From Curtobacterium poinsettiae (GTDB lineage Bacteria > Actinomycetota > Actinomycetes > Actinomycetales > Microbacteriaceae), in the NCBI RefSeq assembly GCF_025677645.1, contig NZ_CP106879.1:372001-436000 (forward strand): DNA of 64,000 nt, given 5' to 3'. Shown here in pieces: positions 8,149 to 17,021 of this stretch. Below the pieces are notes generated by a model. That model was not told where the DNA came from and did not search any database. It worked only from the letters and a program-made list of their open reading frames with translations. The translations under genes and the position numbers were made by a program. Position 1 is the stretch's first letter. Every line of letters begins with the position of its first letter.

Positions 8149-8664
8149 ATGGACAGGTGGGTGGCTCTGCTGCGCGGGGTCAACGTGAACGGCATCACGA
8201 TCCGGAGTGCCGAGCTCGCAGAGCTCTTCCGGGGACTCGGGTTCGACGACGTCCGCACCGTGCTCGCCTCGGGCAACGTCGTGTTCTCCGCCGACGTGCC
8301 CGCCGAGCCGCTGAAGACGTCGATCGAGCAGGGGCTGCGCGACCGGTTCGGGTACGACGCCTGGATCGTGCTCGTCCGGCACGACGCCCTCGCGGCCGTG
8401 GTCGACGGTTTCCCCTTCGAGCGTGCCGACGCACGGCACGACTACGTGGTGTTCGGGTCCGACGACGGTGCGCTCGACGCGTTGGTCGCGGACCTCGAAC
8501 TCGACGACTCGGTCGAGCAGGTCTCCCGCGGGAACGGGGTCGTCTACTGGTCGTGTCCGAAGGGGTCGAGCACCGACACCGTGTTCGCCAAGCGGGCCGG
8601 CGCCGCACGCTTCAAGCGCACGACGACGACCCGCAACACGAACACCCTGCGGAAGCTCCTGTGA
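8149..8664 (+). CDS. DUF1697 family protein
   Basis: A 171-residue protein that begins MDRWVALLRGVNVNG, the hallmark opening of DUF1697, followed by the equally typical LASGNVVFSA. TACCGT at 8137-8142 lies 6 nt before the ATG, indicating a leaderless transcript. The family has ferredoxin-like repeats and no known biochemical activity. The stop overlaps the GTG of the VOC gene (GTGA), so the two are co-translated. Confidence 0.85.
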   Translation: MDRWVALLRGVNVNGITIRSAELAELFRGLGFDDVRTVLASGNVVFSADVPAEPLKTSIEQGLRDRFGYDAWIVLVRHDALAAVVDGFPFERADARHDYVVFGSDDGALDALVADLELDDSVEQVSRGNGVVYWSCPKGSSTDTVFAKRAGAARFKRTTTTRNTNTLRKLL

Positions 8665-9056
8665 CGCTCGGCACGCTGCACCACGTCGAGCTCCGCACCG
8701 CCGACCTCGACACCGCCGACGGCGCCTGGGGCTGGCTGCTCGGCGAACTCGGCTACGAGCCGTTCCAGCGCTGGGAGCACGGCCGGAGCTGGCGGCTCGG
8801 CACGTCGTACATCGTCCTCGAATCAGCCCCGCTCCGCGGCGACCACGACCGCCGCCAGCCGGGACTCAGCCACCTGGCGTTCCACGCTGGCGACGCCGAG
8901 GCGGTGGAGCGGCTCTGGGTCGAGGCTCCCGATCACGGCTGGACGCACCTGTACGAGGACCGGCACCCGTTCGCCGGTGGCCCGGACCACCACGCCGCCT
9001 TCCTCGAGGACGCCGAGCGGTTCAAGGTCGAGCTCGTGGCCAGCGGACAGCACTGA
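8661..9056 (+). CDS. VOC (glyoxalase/bleomycin-resistance fold) protein
   Basis: A 131-residue protein with a GTG start at 8661 overlapping the DUF1697 stop. The paired beta-alpha-beta-beta-beta modules are visible: HHVELRTADL at the start, LSHLAFHAGD in the middle, and a C-terminal FKVELV that supplies the last metal-ligand Glu. Candidate metal ligands are the early His, the middle His and the terminal Glu. Family members include glyoxalases, dioxygenases and drug-binding proteins; the substrate is unknown. Confidence 0.82.
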   Translation: MTLGTLHHVELRTADLDTADGAWGWLLGELGYEPFQRWEHGRSWRLGTSYIVLESAPLRGDHDRRQPGLSHLAFHAGDAEAVERLWVEAPDHGWTHLYEDRHPFAGGPDHHAAFLEDAERFKVELVASGQH

Positions 9057-9075
9057 CGGCGATGCCGGGGTCGTG

Positions 9076-9843
9076 TCAGGCCTGCGGCGGCTGCCCGTTG
9101 CTGGCCATGGTGCCGCCGTCCACCGGCAGGACCGCGCCCGTGATGAACGAGGCCGCGTCGCTGGCCAGGAACAGCACGGCCTCGGCGACCTCCTCGGAAC
9201 GCCCGCCCCGACCGAGGGCGATCCGCTCCTCGAACTTCGACTGCAGCGACTCGTCCTCCGCCTGATCCTGGGTCAGGTCGGTCCAGATCAGCCCCGGAGC
9301 GACGGCGTTCACGCGCACCCCGAACTGCCCGTTGTCGAGCGCCGCGGCCTTGGTGAAGTTCGTCACGCCACCCTTCGCCGCGTTGTAGGGGCTCATCCGC
9401 CAGTCGGCGTCCTCACCGGAGACCGACGAGGTGTTCACGATCGAGCCCTTGGTCTCGCGGAGGAACGGCAGGGCCGCCCGGGTGCCGTAGAACACCCCGG
9501 ACAGGTCGGTCTCGATGACGCGGCGCCACTCGGCCGTGCTGATGTCGGTGATGTCCCCGGAGCTGAAGGTCCCGGCGTTGTTCACCAGGACGTCGAGCCG
9601 ATCGAAGCGGTCGATCGCCGCCGAGACGACGGTCTCCCAGTCCTCCGGGCTCGCCACGTCGGCGTGCAGGGCGACCACTCGGTCCGTCGGCAGGGAGTCA
9701 CCCACCGTGCGGACCTTCTCCTCGACGCTGTCGGTCAGCACGACCGACGCGCCCTCGTCGATGAACGCCCGGACCGTCGCCTCGCCGATGCCGGAACCCG
9801 CGCCCGTCACGATCGCGACCTTGCCCTCGAACCGGTTGCCCAT
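9076..9843 (-). CDS. SDR-family oxidoreductase
   Basis: A 255-residue protein starting at the ATG at 9843, with GAGGAG 5 nt upstream. It has the classical short-chain dehydrogenase layout: TGAGSGIG cofactor loop near residue 13, NNAG, the catalytic Ser (NTSSVSG), the Y-x3-K pair in SPYNAAKGG and the C-terminal PVDGGTMAS. A D at the end of the second beta strand (VLTDS) suggests NAD(H) preference. The substrate is unknown. It is separate from the GH65 operon, which ends upstream at a strong hairpin. Confidence 0.87.
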   Translation of the reverse strand: MGNRFEGKVAIVTGAGSGIGEATVRAFIDEGASVVLTDSVEEKVRTVGDSLPTDRVVALHADVASPEDWETVVSAAIDRFDRLDVLVNNAGTFSSGDITDISTAEWRRVIETDLSGVFYGTRAALPFLRETKGSIVNTSSVSGEDADWRMSPYNAAKGGVTNFTKAAALDNGQFGVRVNAVAPGLIWTDLTQDQAEDESLQSKFEERIALGRGGRSEEVAEAVLFLASDAASFITGAVLPVDGGTMASNGQPPQA

Positions 9844-9962
9844 GATGTCTCCTCTCGTTGCACGAACCGTGCCCGGGAGACGCCATCGGCCCGAGGGGCA
9901 CGGCAGACCACGGTGCCCCGGTGCGGCTGGACGCGCTCGGAGGTGCCGGCAGCGGCCCGGGA

Positions 9963-10007
9963 TGCACGTCGCCCCGGTACCGCGAGGCGGAACCGGGGCG
10001 ACGTGCA
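9963..10007. terminator. Hairpin terminator of the GH65 operon
   Basis: Perfect 16-bp arms at 9963-9978 and 9992-10007 enclose a 13-nt loop. It begins 15 nt past the GH65 stop (10023, minus strand). There is no long T run, as is usual in high-GC actinobacteria. Confidence 0.75.
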
Positions 10008-10022
10008 GCGCAGGGACTGGCG

Positions 10023-12533
10023 TCAGCCGGTCGAGTCGTCGAGGTCGAAGTCGCGCTCGAGGGAGATCGTCGGGATCGACGCGGTGATCACCGAACCGTC
10101 CGCACGCAGCGTGCCCTGGATGTCGCTCGTGGTCGGGGCGTGCCCGGACATGCGCGGCCCGTGGTGCGGCAGCGGCACCACGGTGGGCTCTCCCGCCTCG
10201 ATGTCCCACTGCTGGTTGTGCACCCAGACCGTGAAGCCCGACCCGGTCTCGACCGTGAGCGTCATGGTCTCCTGCTCCAGGTCGACCCGGACGCGCGAAC
10301 CGCTGACCGTCAGCCGGTAGGACAGACGATCCCAGTGCTTCGGCAGCCGCGGGTTGAAGGTCATGCGTCCACCGTGGTCGCGCATGCCACCGAAGCCGTT
10401 GACGAGCGCGCCCCAGATGCCTCCGGTCGACGCGATGTGCACGCCGTCCGAGGTGTTGCCGTGCAGGTCCGCCAGGTCGACGTAGAGCGCGGTCTGGAAG
10501 TACTGGTCCGCGAGGTCGTGGTACCCGACCTCGGCCGCCATGATCGACTGCACGACCGCGGACAGGGTCGAGTCACCGGTGGTGAGCGCGTCGTAGTAGT
10601 CGAAGTCGCGACGCTTCTCCGCCGCCGTGAACTCGTGCCCCTGCAGGAAGAGCGCGAGCACGACGTCGGCCTGCTTGAGCACCTGGAACCGGTAGATCAC
10701 CAGCGGGTGGTAATGGAGCAGCAGCGGGCGCTTGGACTCGGGGGTGTTCTCGAGGTCCCAGAGTTCCTTGTCGAGGAACTGGGCGTCCTGCGGGTGGATG
10801 CCGCGGTGCGGGTCGAACGGGATCTCCATCGACTCGGCGGCGTGCTCCCACTCGACGAGCTCGTCCGGCCGCAGACCGGTCCGGCGCACCATGCGGTCGT
10901 ACTCTTCGGCGTCGTCCGCGGCGAGCTCGCGGCAGGCGTTGACGGCGAACCACAGGTTCGCCCGGGCCATCACGTTCGTGTAGAGGTTGTCGTCGACGAC
11001 GGTCGTGTACTCGTCCGGTCCGGTCACACCGTCGATGTGGAACTTCTTGTCGCCGTTGGACCGCCAGAACCCGAGATCGGCCCACAGCCGGGCCGTCTCG
11101 ACGAGCACGTCGATGGCCCCGCGCTTCAGGAACTCGCGGTCGCCCGAGGCCCGCACGTACTGCATGAGCGCGTGCGCGATGTCGGCGTCGATGTGGTACT
11201 GCGCGGTGCCGGCGGCGTAGTACGCGCTGGACTCCTCGCCGTTGATCGTCCGCCACGGGAACAGTGCGCCGCGCTGGTTCAGCTCGCGGGCTCGAGCACG
11301 TGCCGCGTCGAGCATGTTGTAGCGGAAGCGCAAGGCGTTCCGGGCGACGATCGGCGCCGTGTAGGACAGGAACGGCAGGACGTAGATCTCCATGTCCCAG
11401 AAGTAGTGGCCGCCGTACCCGGAGCCGGTGACGCCCTTCGCGGCGATGCCGTGGCCGTCGGTGCGGGCGGTGGCCTGGGCGAGCTGGAAGAGGTTCCAGC
11501 GGACGGCCTGCTGGATCGCGGGCTGGCCGGCGATCTCGACGTCGCTGCGAGCCCAGTAGTCGTCGAGCCAGTCGCGCTGCTTGGCGAAGGTCTCGTCGAC
11601 GTTCTCGGCGTGCGCCCGGTCGAGCGTGCGGTCGCACCGGTCGGCGAGCTCGCGCACGGGGACCCCGCGGGAGGTGTGGTAGACCACGTGCTTCACGAGC
11701 CGGATGGGCTGACCGGCACGGGCCTGCACCCGGTAGACGTGCTTCGCCAGGTCGTCCTCGATCGACGACGACTCGTCCCAGCTGTTCTCGGTCTCGATGT
11801 GGTGCTCGACGCCGACGCAGATCGTCATGCCTGAGCTGGACGCCTGGTACCCCAGGACCGAGCGACCGCCGGTGCTGCGCTTGAGCTTCGGCAGGAGCAC
11901 CCGTTCGGTGAACGACTCGGCCTTGCGGGGGTCGAAGGCGTTCGCCGCGGCCCGCATGCCGGCGTGGTACTCGTCCTGCACGTCCTGGCGGTTGAGGATC
12001 TGGCTGGACAGCAGGATCGAGGCGTCCGCGTCGAGCACGGTGACCTCGTAGTCGATGACGGCCAGGTGCCGGTCGGTGAACGACACGAGTCGGCGCGATC
12101 GGATGAGCACCCGCTTGCCCGACGGCGTCGACCACTCGGTCTCGCGGAACAGGTACCCGCCCCGGAACTCCAGGCGGCGCGTGTGCCGGAGGATGTCGGC
12201 CTCGGCCAGGACGAGCGGCTCGTCGTCGACGTACAGGCGGATGACCTTGGCGTCGGGCGCGTTGATGATCGTCTGCCCGGTCTTCGCGAAGCCGAAGGCG
12301 TCTTCCGCGTGCCGGATCGGCCAGGTCTCGTGGAACCCGTTGACGTACGTGCCGTACTGCACGCCGCCACGGCCTTCGTCGAGGTTGCCGCGCAGGCCGA
12401 GGTACCCGTTGCCGACGGCAAAGTTCGTCTCGGCGACGCCCTGCTCGTCGGGGGTGTACTCCGTCTCGACGAGGGCCCACTCATCGATCGGGTAACGGAC
12501 GCGGTCGAGGGGGTCCGAGGTGATGGGGTTCAT
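10023..12533 (-). CDS. Glycoside hydrolase family 65 disaccharide phosphorylase
   Basis: An 836-residue protein, the normal size for GH65 (maltose, trehalose or kojibiose phosphorylases and related hydrolases). The start is the ATG at 12533. It shows the N-terminal beta-sandwich domain, the (alpha/alpha)6 core with HYFWDMEIY, and the catalytic-acid region TGPDEYTTVVDDN, where the Glu is near residue 506. A beta-phosphoglucomutase gene lies upstream in the same operon, so the enzyme probably releases beta-glucose 1-phosphate by phosphorolysis, which the mutase converts to glucose 6-phosphate. Which disaccharide is used cannot be read from motifs alone. It is cytoplasmic, with no signal peptide. 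Confidence 0.9.
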   Translation of the reverse strand: MNPITSDPLDRVRYPIDEWALVETEYTPDEQGVAETNFAVGNGYLGLRGNLDEGRGGVQYGTYVNGFHETWPIRHAEDAFGFAKTGQTIINAPDAKVIRLYVDDEPLVLAEADILRHTRRLEFRGGYLFRETEWSTPSGKRVLIRSRRLVSFTDRHLAVIDYEVTVLDADASILLSSQILNRQDVQDEYHAGMRAAANAFDPRKAESFTERVLLPKLKRSTGGRSVLGYQASSSGMTICVGVEHHIETENSWDESSSIEDDLAKHVYRVQARAGQPIRLVKHVVYHTSRGVPVRELADRCDRTLDRAHAENVDETFAKQRDWLDDYWARSDVEIAGQPAIQQAVRWNLFQLAQATARTDGHGIAAKGVTGSGYGGHYFWDMEIYVLPFLSYTAPIVARNALRFRYNMLDAARARARELNQRGALFPWRTINGEESSAYYAAGTAQYHIDADIAHALMQYVRASGDREFLKRGAIDVLVETARLWADLGFWRSNGDKKFHIDGVTGPDEYTTVVDDNLYTNVMARANLWFAVNACRELAADDAEEYDRMVRRTGLRPDELVEWEHAAESMEIPFDPHRGIHPQDAQFLDKELWDLENTPESKRPLLLHYHPLVIYRFQVLKQADVVLALFLQGHEFTAAEKRRDFDYYDALTTGDSTLSAVVQSIMAAEVGYHDLADQYFQTALYVDLADLHGNTSDGVHIASTGGIWGALVNGFGGMRDHGGRMTFNPRLPKHWDRLSYRLTVSGSRVRVDLEQETMTLTVETGSGFTVWVHNQQWDIEAGEPTVVPLPHHGPRMSGHAPTTSDIQGTLRADGSVITASIPTISLERDFDLDDSTG

Positions 12534-12606
12534 GCTGCTCCGTGGGAAGGGAGGGAGATGGGTACGTCGGTACGGCCGGCAGGCAGGGAGCGTCCGGCCG
12601 GGTGGC

Positions 12607-13371
12607 CTACGTCGTACTGGTCGGTGCGGGCAGCTCGTCGATGAGTTCGGCGAGGTCGGACACCACGACGTCGGCACCGTGCTCGCGCAGGGCGTCCGCC
12701 CCGGCGCCGCGGTCGACACCGACGACGAGACCGAACGAGCCGTTGCGGCCGGCTTCGACCCCGCTCGTGGCGTCCTCGACCACGACGCACTCGGCGGCGG
12801 TGAGCCCGAACCGGGTCGCCGCGTCGAGGTAGGTGTCGGGCGCGGGCTTGCCGGTCAGGCCGTCCTGGCGGGCGACGAGCCCGTCGACGACCACCGGGAA
12901 CCGGTCGAGGATGCCTGCCGTCCGGAGCACCGAGGTGGCGTTCGCCGAGCTCGAGACGACCGCGACGGACAGGCCGGCGGCGATCGCGGCCGTCAGGAAC
13001 CGGAGCGACCCCGGGTAGGGCTCGACGCCGTGCTCGGCGAGCTCGGCGGTGAACTCCGCGTTCTTCCGGTTGCCGAGCCCGCACACCGTGTCGGTGTCGG
13101 GCGCGTCGTCCGGGGTGCCCTGCGGCAGGTCGATGCCGCGCGACTCGAGCAGCGAACGCACACCGTCGTACCGGGGCTTGCCGTCGATGTAGGTGAAGTA
13201 GTCCTGCTCGGTGTACGGCGCGACCCCGTGTGCGGCCAGGTACGGCGTGAACAGCCGACTCCAGGCGCGCATGTGGACGTCGGCGGTCGGGGTGAGCACG
13301 CCGTCGAGGTCGAACAGGAGCGCGCGCTGGTCACTGAGTCGCGCGGGCGTGCGCTGGTCCTGCGTCGTCAT
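12607..13371 (-). CDS. Beta-phosphoglucomutase-like HAD protein
   Basis: A 254-residue protein starting at the ATG at 13371 behind GGAGGA. It shows FDLDGVLTPTADVH (motif I plus cap entry), VVSSSANA, TGKPAPDTY and VEDATSGVEAG. This fits the beta-phosphoglucomutase clade used with GH65 phosphorylases, including the second Asp of motif I that acts as acid/base. It converts beta-glucose 1-phosphate to glucose 6-phosphate. The gap to the GH65 start is 73 nt. It is divergent from the APC permease across 157 bases that must carry both promoters. Confidence 0.88.
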   Translation of the reverse strand: MTTQDQRTPARLSDQRALLFDLDGVLTPTADVHMRAWSRLFTPYLAAHGVAPYTEQDYFTYIDGKPRYDGVRSLLESRGIDLPQGTPDDAPDTDTVCGLGNRKNAEFTAELAEHGVEPYPGSLRFLTAAIAAGLSVAVVSSSANATSVLRTAGILDRFPVVVDGLVARQDGLTGKPAPDTYLDAATRFGLTAAECVVVEDATSGVEAGRNGSFGLVVGVDRGAGADALREHGADVVVSDLAELIDELPAPTSTT

Positions 13372-13528
13372 CTGCGGTCCTCCGGGGACTGGTGGTGGAC
13401 GAATGGCTCCCGACGAGTCTAGGACCGCTCCAGTCCCGGTGTTCGGACGCGCCGCACCCGGTCGGGAGACCGGCTGTGAACACTCGGAGACGCGCACCGG
13501 CACGCTGACCCGGACGGAAGGCACCACC

Positions 13529-14884
13529 ATGACCAGCGACACCACGGCCGCACCCCACGACGGCACGCAGTCGAAGCTCCGCCAGGCGATCACCGGGCCA
13601 CTGCTGTTCCTCTTCATCCTCGGCAACGTGCTCGGCGCCGGCATCTACGCTCTGATGGGGACGCTGGCGAAGGACGTCGGCGGCGCGCTCTGGGCACCGC
13701 TGGTGCTCGCGCTCCTGCTGGCCCTGCTCACCGCGGGCTCCTACGCCGAACTCGTGACGAAGTACCCGAAGGCCGGCGGCGCCGCGGTCTTCGCCGAACG
13801 CGCCTACAAGGCGCCGATCGTCTCGTTCCTGGTCGGGTTCAGCATGCTCGCCGCCGGCGTCACGAGCGCCGCGGGCCTGTCGCTCGCCTTCGCCGGCGAC
13901 TACCTCGGCACCTTCGTCGACCTGCCGCCGGTGCCCACCGCGATCGTCTTCCTCGCCCTGATCGCCTGCCTGAACGCCCGTGGCATCTCCGACTCACTGA
14001 AGAGCAACGTCGTGATGACGATCATCGAGGTCTCCGGTCTCGTCATCGTGATCGTCGTCGTGGCCGTGATGCTCGGCGGTGGCGGCGGCGACGTGTCCCG
14101 GATCGGCGCGTTCCCGGCCGAGGCGAACCCGGCACTGGCGACCCTGAGCGCCGCGATCGTCGCCTACTACTCGTTCGTCGGCTTCGAGACGTCCGCCAAC
14201 ATCGCGGAAGAGGTCCGCGACCCCCGCCGCGTCTACCCGAAGGCCCTGTTCGGCGCCCTCGCCACCGCCGGCGTCGTCTACGTCCTCGTCGCCCTCGCCA
14301 GCGCGATCGCCCTGCCCGCTTCGGAGCTGTCCGAGTCCAGCGGCCCGCTGCTCGCGGTCGTCTCCGCCACCGGCGTCCCGATCCCCGACTGGGTCTTCAG
14401 CCTCATCGCCCTGGTCGCCGTCGCGAACGGCGCGCTGCTCACGATGATCATGTCGAGCCGAGTGACCTACGGCATGGCCGAGCAGCGGCTCCTGCCTGCC
14501 CTGCTCGCGAAGGTCCTGCCGAACCGCAAGACCCCGTGGACCGCCATCGTCGCCACCACGGTCGTCGCGATGCTCCTGACCCTGGTGGGTGACGTGGGCG
14601 TTCTGGCCGAGACTGTCGTCCTCCTGCTGCTCTTCGTGTTCATCAGCACGAACGTCGCCGTCCTGGTGCTCCGTCGCGACCACGTCGAGCACGACCACTT
14701 CAGAGTCTGGACGTTCGTCCCGGTGCTCGGGGTGCTGTCGTGCATCCTGCTGCTGACGCAGCAGAGCGGTCAGGTCTGGCTCTACGCCGCGGTCCTGCTC
14801 GCCGTCGGCGTGGTCCTGTACTTCGTCGCCCGGTTCACCGGGCACCGTTCCGGACGCGACCACGAGGCGGGCGTGATCCACTGA
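13529..14884 (+). CDS. APC-superfamily amino acid permease
   Basis: A 451-residue membrane protein with about 12 helices. The ATG at 13529 follows GGAAGG. The first helix contains GNVLGAGIYALMG, the consensus APC substrate-binding segment, and YYSFVGFETSANIAEEVRDPRR lies in the helix 6 to loop region as in the CAT/APA branch. Amino acid or polyamine import is likely; specificity is unknown. It is followed by a strong hairpin and converges with the alpha/beta hydrolase. Confidence 0.87.
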   Translation: MTSDTTAAPHDGTQSKLRQAITGPLLFLFILGNVLGAGIYALMGTLAKDVGGALWAPLVLALLLALLTAGSYAELVTKYPKAGGAAVFAERAYKAPIVSFLVGFSMLAAGVTSAAGLSLAFAGDYLGTFVDLPPVPTAIVFLALIACLNARGISDSLKSNVVMTIIEVSGLVIVIVVVAVMLGGGGGDVSRIGAFPAEANPALATLSAAIVAYYSFVGFETSANIAEEVRDPRRVYPKALFGALATAGVVYVLVALASAIALPASELSESSGPLLAVVSATGVPIPDWVFSLIALVAVANGALLTMIMSSRVTYGMAEQRLLPALLAKVLPNRKTPWTAIVATTVVAMLLTLVGDVGVLAETVVLLLLFVFISTNVAVLVLRRDHVEHDHFRVWTFVPVLGVLSCILLLTQQSGQVWLYAAVLLAVGVVLYFVARFTGHRSGRDHEAGVIH

Positions 14885-14890
14885 CGTCAC

Positions 14891-14933
14891 GCACCACGGG
14901 CCTCCAGGCAGACCGTCTGGAGGCCCGTGGTGC
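14891..14933. terminator. Bidirectional hairpin terminator, family 1 copy A
   Basis: Perfect 17-bp arms at 14891-14907 and 14917-14933 enclose a 9-nt loop between two convergent genes. The arm core GGAGGCCCGTGG recurs in hairpins at 56766 and 62756. Confidence 0.85.
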
Positions 14934-14955
14934 GTCCGCCGGTCCGCCCGCGTGG

Positions 14956-15678
14956 TCAGCGCAGGTCGCGCACCCAGGCCTCGATGGCGTCCGAGATCTG
15001 CTGGCGGGCATCAGCACGGCTGATGGTCGCCGTGCGGTCGCCCGGCTGGTCGCCGTAGGCACCGAAGTCGGCGTGGTTCGAACCCTGGATCTCGGTCATG
15101 GTGGCGGTCGACGGCAGCTCGTCCCGCGCGGCGTCGACCTTGGCCGGTGTGGACAGGCCGTCACGCGAACCGGAGATGCTCAGCACGTCGATGTACGAGC
15201 GGCTGATGTCGTCCGCGCAGTAGCTGCCGAGCAGCAGCAGGCCGTCGGCGTCCAGGGCGAGCTGGCACGCGCGGACCCCGCCGAGGGAGTGTCCGCCCAC
15301 CGCCCAGTGCGCGACCTCGGGCGCGTGCGCCTGGAACGTCGACAGCGGTCGGGTGTCGAAGAACGCGAGGTTCAGCGTCGGCTTCGTGATGACGACGGTC
15401 GTGCCGTTGGCGACCACCTGACGGAACGTGGTCATGTAGGCGTACGGATCGACCTTCGCGCCGGGGATGAAGACGATCCCGACCCCGTCGGCCTGGCCGG
15501 TCGGGGTCATCACCACCGAGTCTCCGGCGTCGCGGACGGCGATCCGGTCGTCGCGCCAGACCTGCAGGGCGGCGCTGCGGGTGCCCTGCATCACGATGTG
15601 GGCCCAGACGAGGAACACCACCGCGAGCAGCACGACGACCGCGACGATCCAGGTGGTCCAGCGCAGTGCTCGGTTCAT
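14956..15678 (-). CDS. Membrane-anchored alpha/beta hydrolase
   Basis: A 240-residue protein. The ATG at 15678 is preceded by TACGGT and a 6-nt spacer, a leaderless arrangement. One N-terminal transmembrane helix (about 8-30) anchors an extracytoplasmic hydrolase domain. The nucleophile elbow is GGHSLGG, and the C-terminal GSNHADFG supplies the catalytic His. It resembles alpha/beta-hydrolase-family lipases/dienelactone hydrolase-like proteins. The substrate is unknown. Confidence 0.83.
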   Translation of the reverse strand: MNRALRWTTWIVAVVVLLAVVFLVWAHIVMQGTRSAALQVWRDDRIAVRDAGDSVVMTPTGQADGVGIVFIPGAKVDPYAYMTTFRQVVANGTTVVITKPTLNLAFFDTRPLSTFQAHAPEVAHWAVGGHSLGGVRACQLALDADGLLLLGSYCADDISRSYIDVLSISGSRDGLSTPAKVDAARDELPSTATMTEIQGSNHADFGAYGDQPGDRTATISRADARQQISDAIEAWVRDLR

Positions 15679-15718
15679 GTGGCCACCGTACGGCGCATCC
15701 GGACGGCGGCGTTCGCTT

Positions 15719-15771
15719 CGTGAGCAGGAATGGTCGGGTGCGACGTGCACACCCGACCATTCCTGCTCACG
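15719..15771. terminator. Hairpin terminator, family 2 copy A (downstream of hps)
   Basis: Perfect 22-bp arms (15719-15740 and 15750-15771) enclose a 9-nt loop, 30 nt past the hps stop on the minus strand. The arm sequence is shared with a second hairpin at 38587, with compensatory changes in the middle of the stem. Confidence 0.8.
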
Positions 15772-15801
15772 ATGTCGCCCGGGAAGGGCGACCGTGACGC
15801 G

Positions 15802-16425
15802 CTACTTGATCGCGGCGCGGATCTCGGCGGCTGCTGCGCCGACGTCCGACGCGCTGTAGATCGCACTGCCGGCGACGGCGATGCGGGCACCGGCCTCCTG
15901 CACCGAGGCGACCGAGGACGCGTTCACGCCGCCAGCGATCGAGAACGGGACGCCCGACTCCTTGCCGGCGTCGAGCAGGGTCGAGAACGTGAAGCCCTCT
16001 TCCGCCTGCTCGTCGAGCCCGGCGTGGACCTCGACGAACTCGGCGCCGAGTGCGACGACCTCGCGGGCACGGGCGGCCTTGTCGGAGACGCCGATCAGGT
16101 CGACGACGATGCCCTTGCCGTGCTTCTTCGCGGCCTTGACGGCACCGACGATCGTCGAGTCGCCGGCGACACCGAGGACGGTGACCAGGTCGGCACCGGC
16201 CGAGAAGGCGATGTCGGCCTCGAGCTCACCGGCGTCCATCGTCTTGAGGTCGGCGAACACGATCTTGTCCGGGTGTGCCTCCTTGATCGCGGTGACGGCG
16301 GACAGACCGGCGCTCTTGATCAGGGGCGTGCCGAGCTCGAGGACGTCGACGTGCGGCGCGGCCGCGGCGGCGAGCTCGAGGGCGGCTTCGGTGGTCAGGG
16401 TGTCCATGGCGAACTGGAGCTGCAT
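15802..16425 (-). CDS. hxlA: 3-hexulose-6-phosphate synthase
   Basis: A 207-residue protein of the orotidine-decarboxylase fold. I chose the ATG at 16425, which has GAAAGG at the right distance; an ATG at 16440 overlaps the hpi stop as ATGA. MQLQFAMDTL, ELGTPLIKSAG, FADLKTMDAGE and the phosphate-binding IAGGVN are characteristic of Hps. It condenses formaldehyde with ribulose 5-phosphate (RuMP pathway), for formaldehyde fixation or detoxification. It partners with the isomerase immediately upstream. Confidence 0.92.
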   Translation of the reverse strand: MQLQFAMDTLTTEAALELAAAAAPHVDVLELGTPLIKSAGLSAVTAIKEAHPDKIVFADLKTMDAGELEADIAFSAGADLVTVLGVAGDSTIVGAVKAAKKHGKGIVVDLIGVSDKAARAREVVALGAEFVEVHAGLDEQAEEGFTFSTLLDAGKESGVPFSIAGGVNASSVASVQEAGARIAVAGSAIYSASDVGAAAAEIRAAIK

Positions 16426-16436
16426 GGGTGTGCCTT

Positions 16437-17000
16437 TCATTCGAGGTTGGCGTGGCGGGGCCAGAGGTCGTCGGCGGACTGCCCGCCTCGGGTCCACAGG
16501 GCGTGGAACACGGCGTCGCCCACCAGGGCGACCGCCTGTTCGAAGAGGCCACCGGCGTACTGGGCCGAGGCGGTGCCGGAGCGGTCGGTCTTCGTCGCGG
16601 CGGGCAGGACGATCGTGACGTCCGCCAGCTCGGCGAGCGGGGAGTCGTCGGTGGTCGAGAGCGCCACGACGGATGCGCCGACCTCGTGCGCGGTCCGCGC
16701 GGCCTGCACGATGCCGGTGGTCGTGCCCGAGCCGCTCGCGACGAGGAGCAGGTCACCCTGGCGGATGGCCGGGGTGGTGACCTCGCCGACGACGTGTGCG
16801 TCGAGCCCGAGGTGCATGAGGCGCATCGCGGTCATGCGGAGGGCGAGGCCGGATCGACCGGCCCCGTGGACGAACACCCGGTCGGCGCCCTCGATCAGGT
16901 CGAGTGCGCGCTGGGCCGGGGCGTCGTCGAGGCGGGCTGCCAGGTCGCCGACCTCGCGGACGACCAGGTCGAGCGCTGCGGAGACGGTGGTTGCTGCCAT
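16437..17000 (-). CDS. hxlB: 6-phospho-3-hexuloisomerase
   Basis: A 187-residue SIS-domain protein. It has VFVHGAGRSGLALRMTAMRLMHLG and LLVASGSGTTTG, the Hpi signatures, and the DRSGTASAQYAGGLFEQAV segment near the C-terminus. It converts hexulose 6-phosphate to fructose 6-phosphate, completing RuMP fixation with the next gene. The 110-base gap to the divergent regulator at 17111 carries repeats that may be operators. Confidence 0.92.
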   Translation of the reverse strand: MAATTVSAALDLVVREVGDLAARLDDAPAQRALDLIEGADRVFVHGAGRSGLALRMTAMRLMHLGLDAHVVGEVTTPAIRQGDLLLVASGSGTTTGIVQAARTAHEVGASVVALSTTDDSPLAELADVTIVLPAATKTDRSGTASAQYAGGLFEQAVALVGDAVFHALWTRGGQSADDLWPRHANLE

Positions 17001-17021
17001 GCCCTCGATCTTTCCGTCGCG

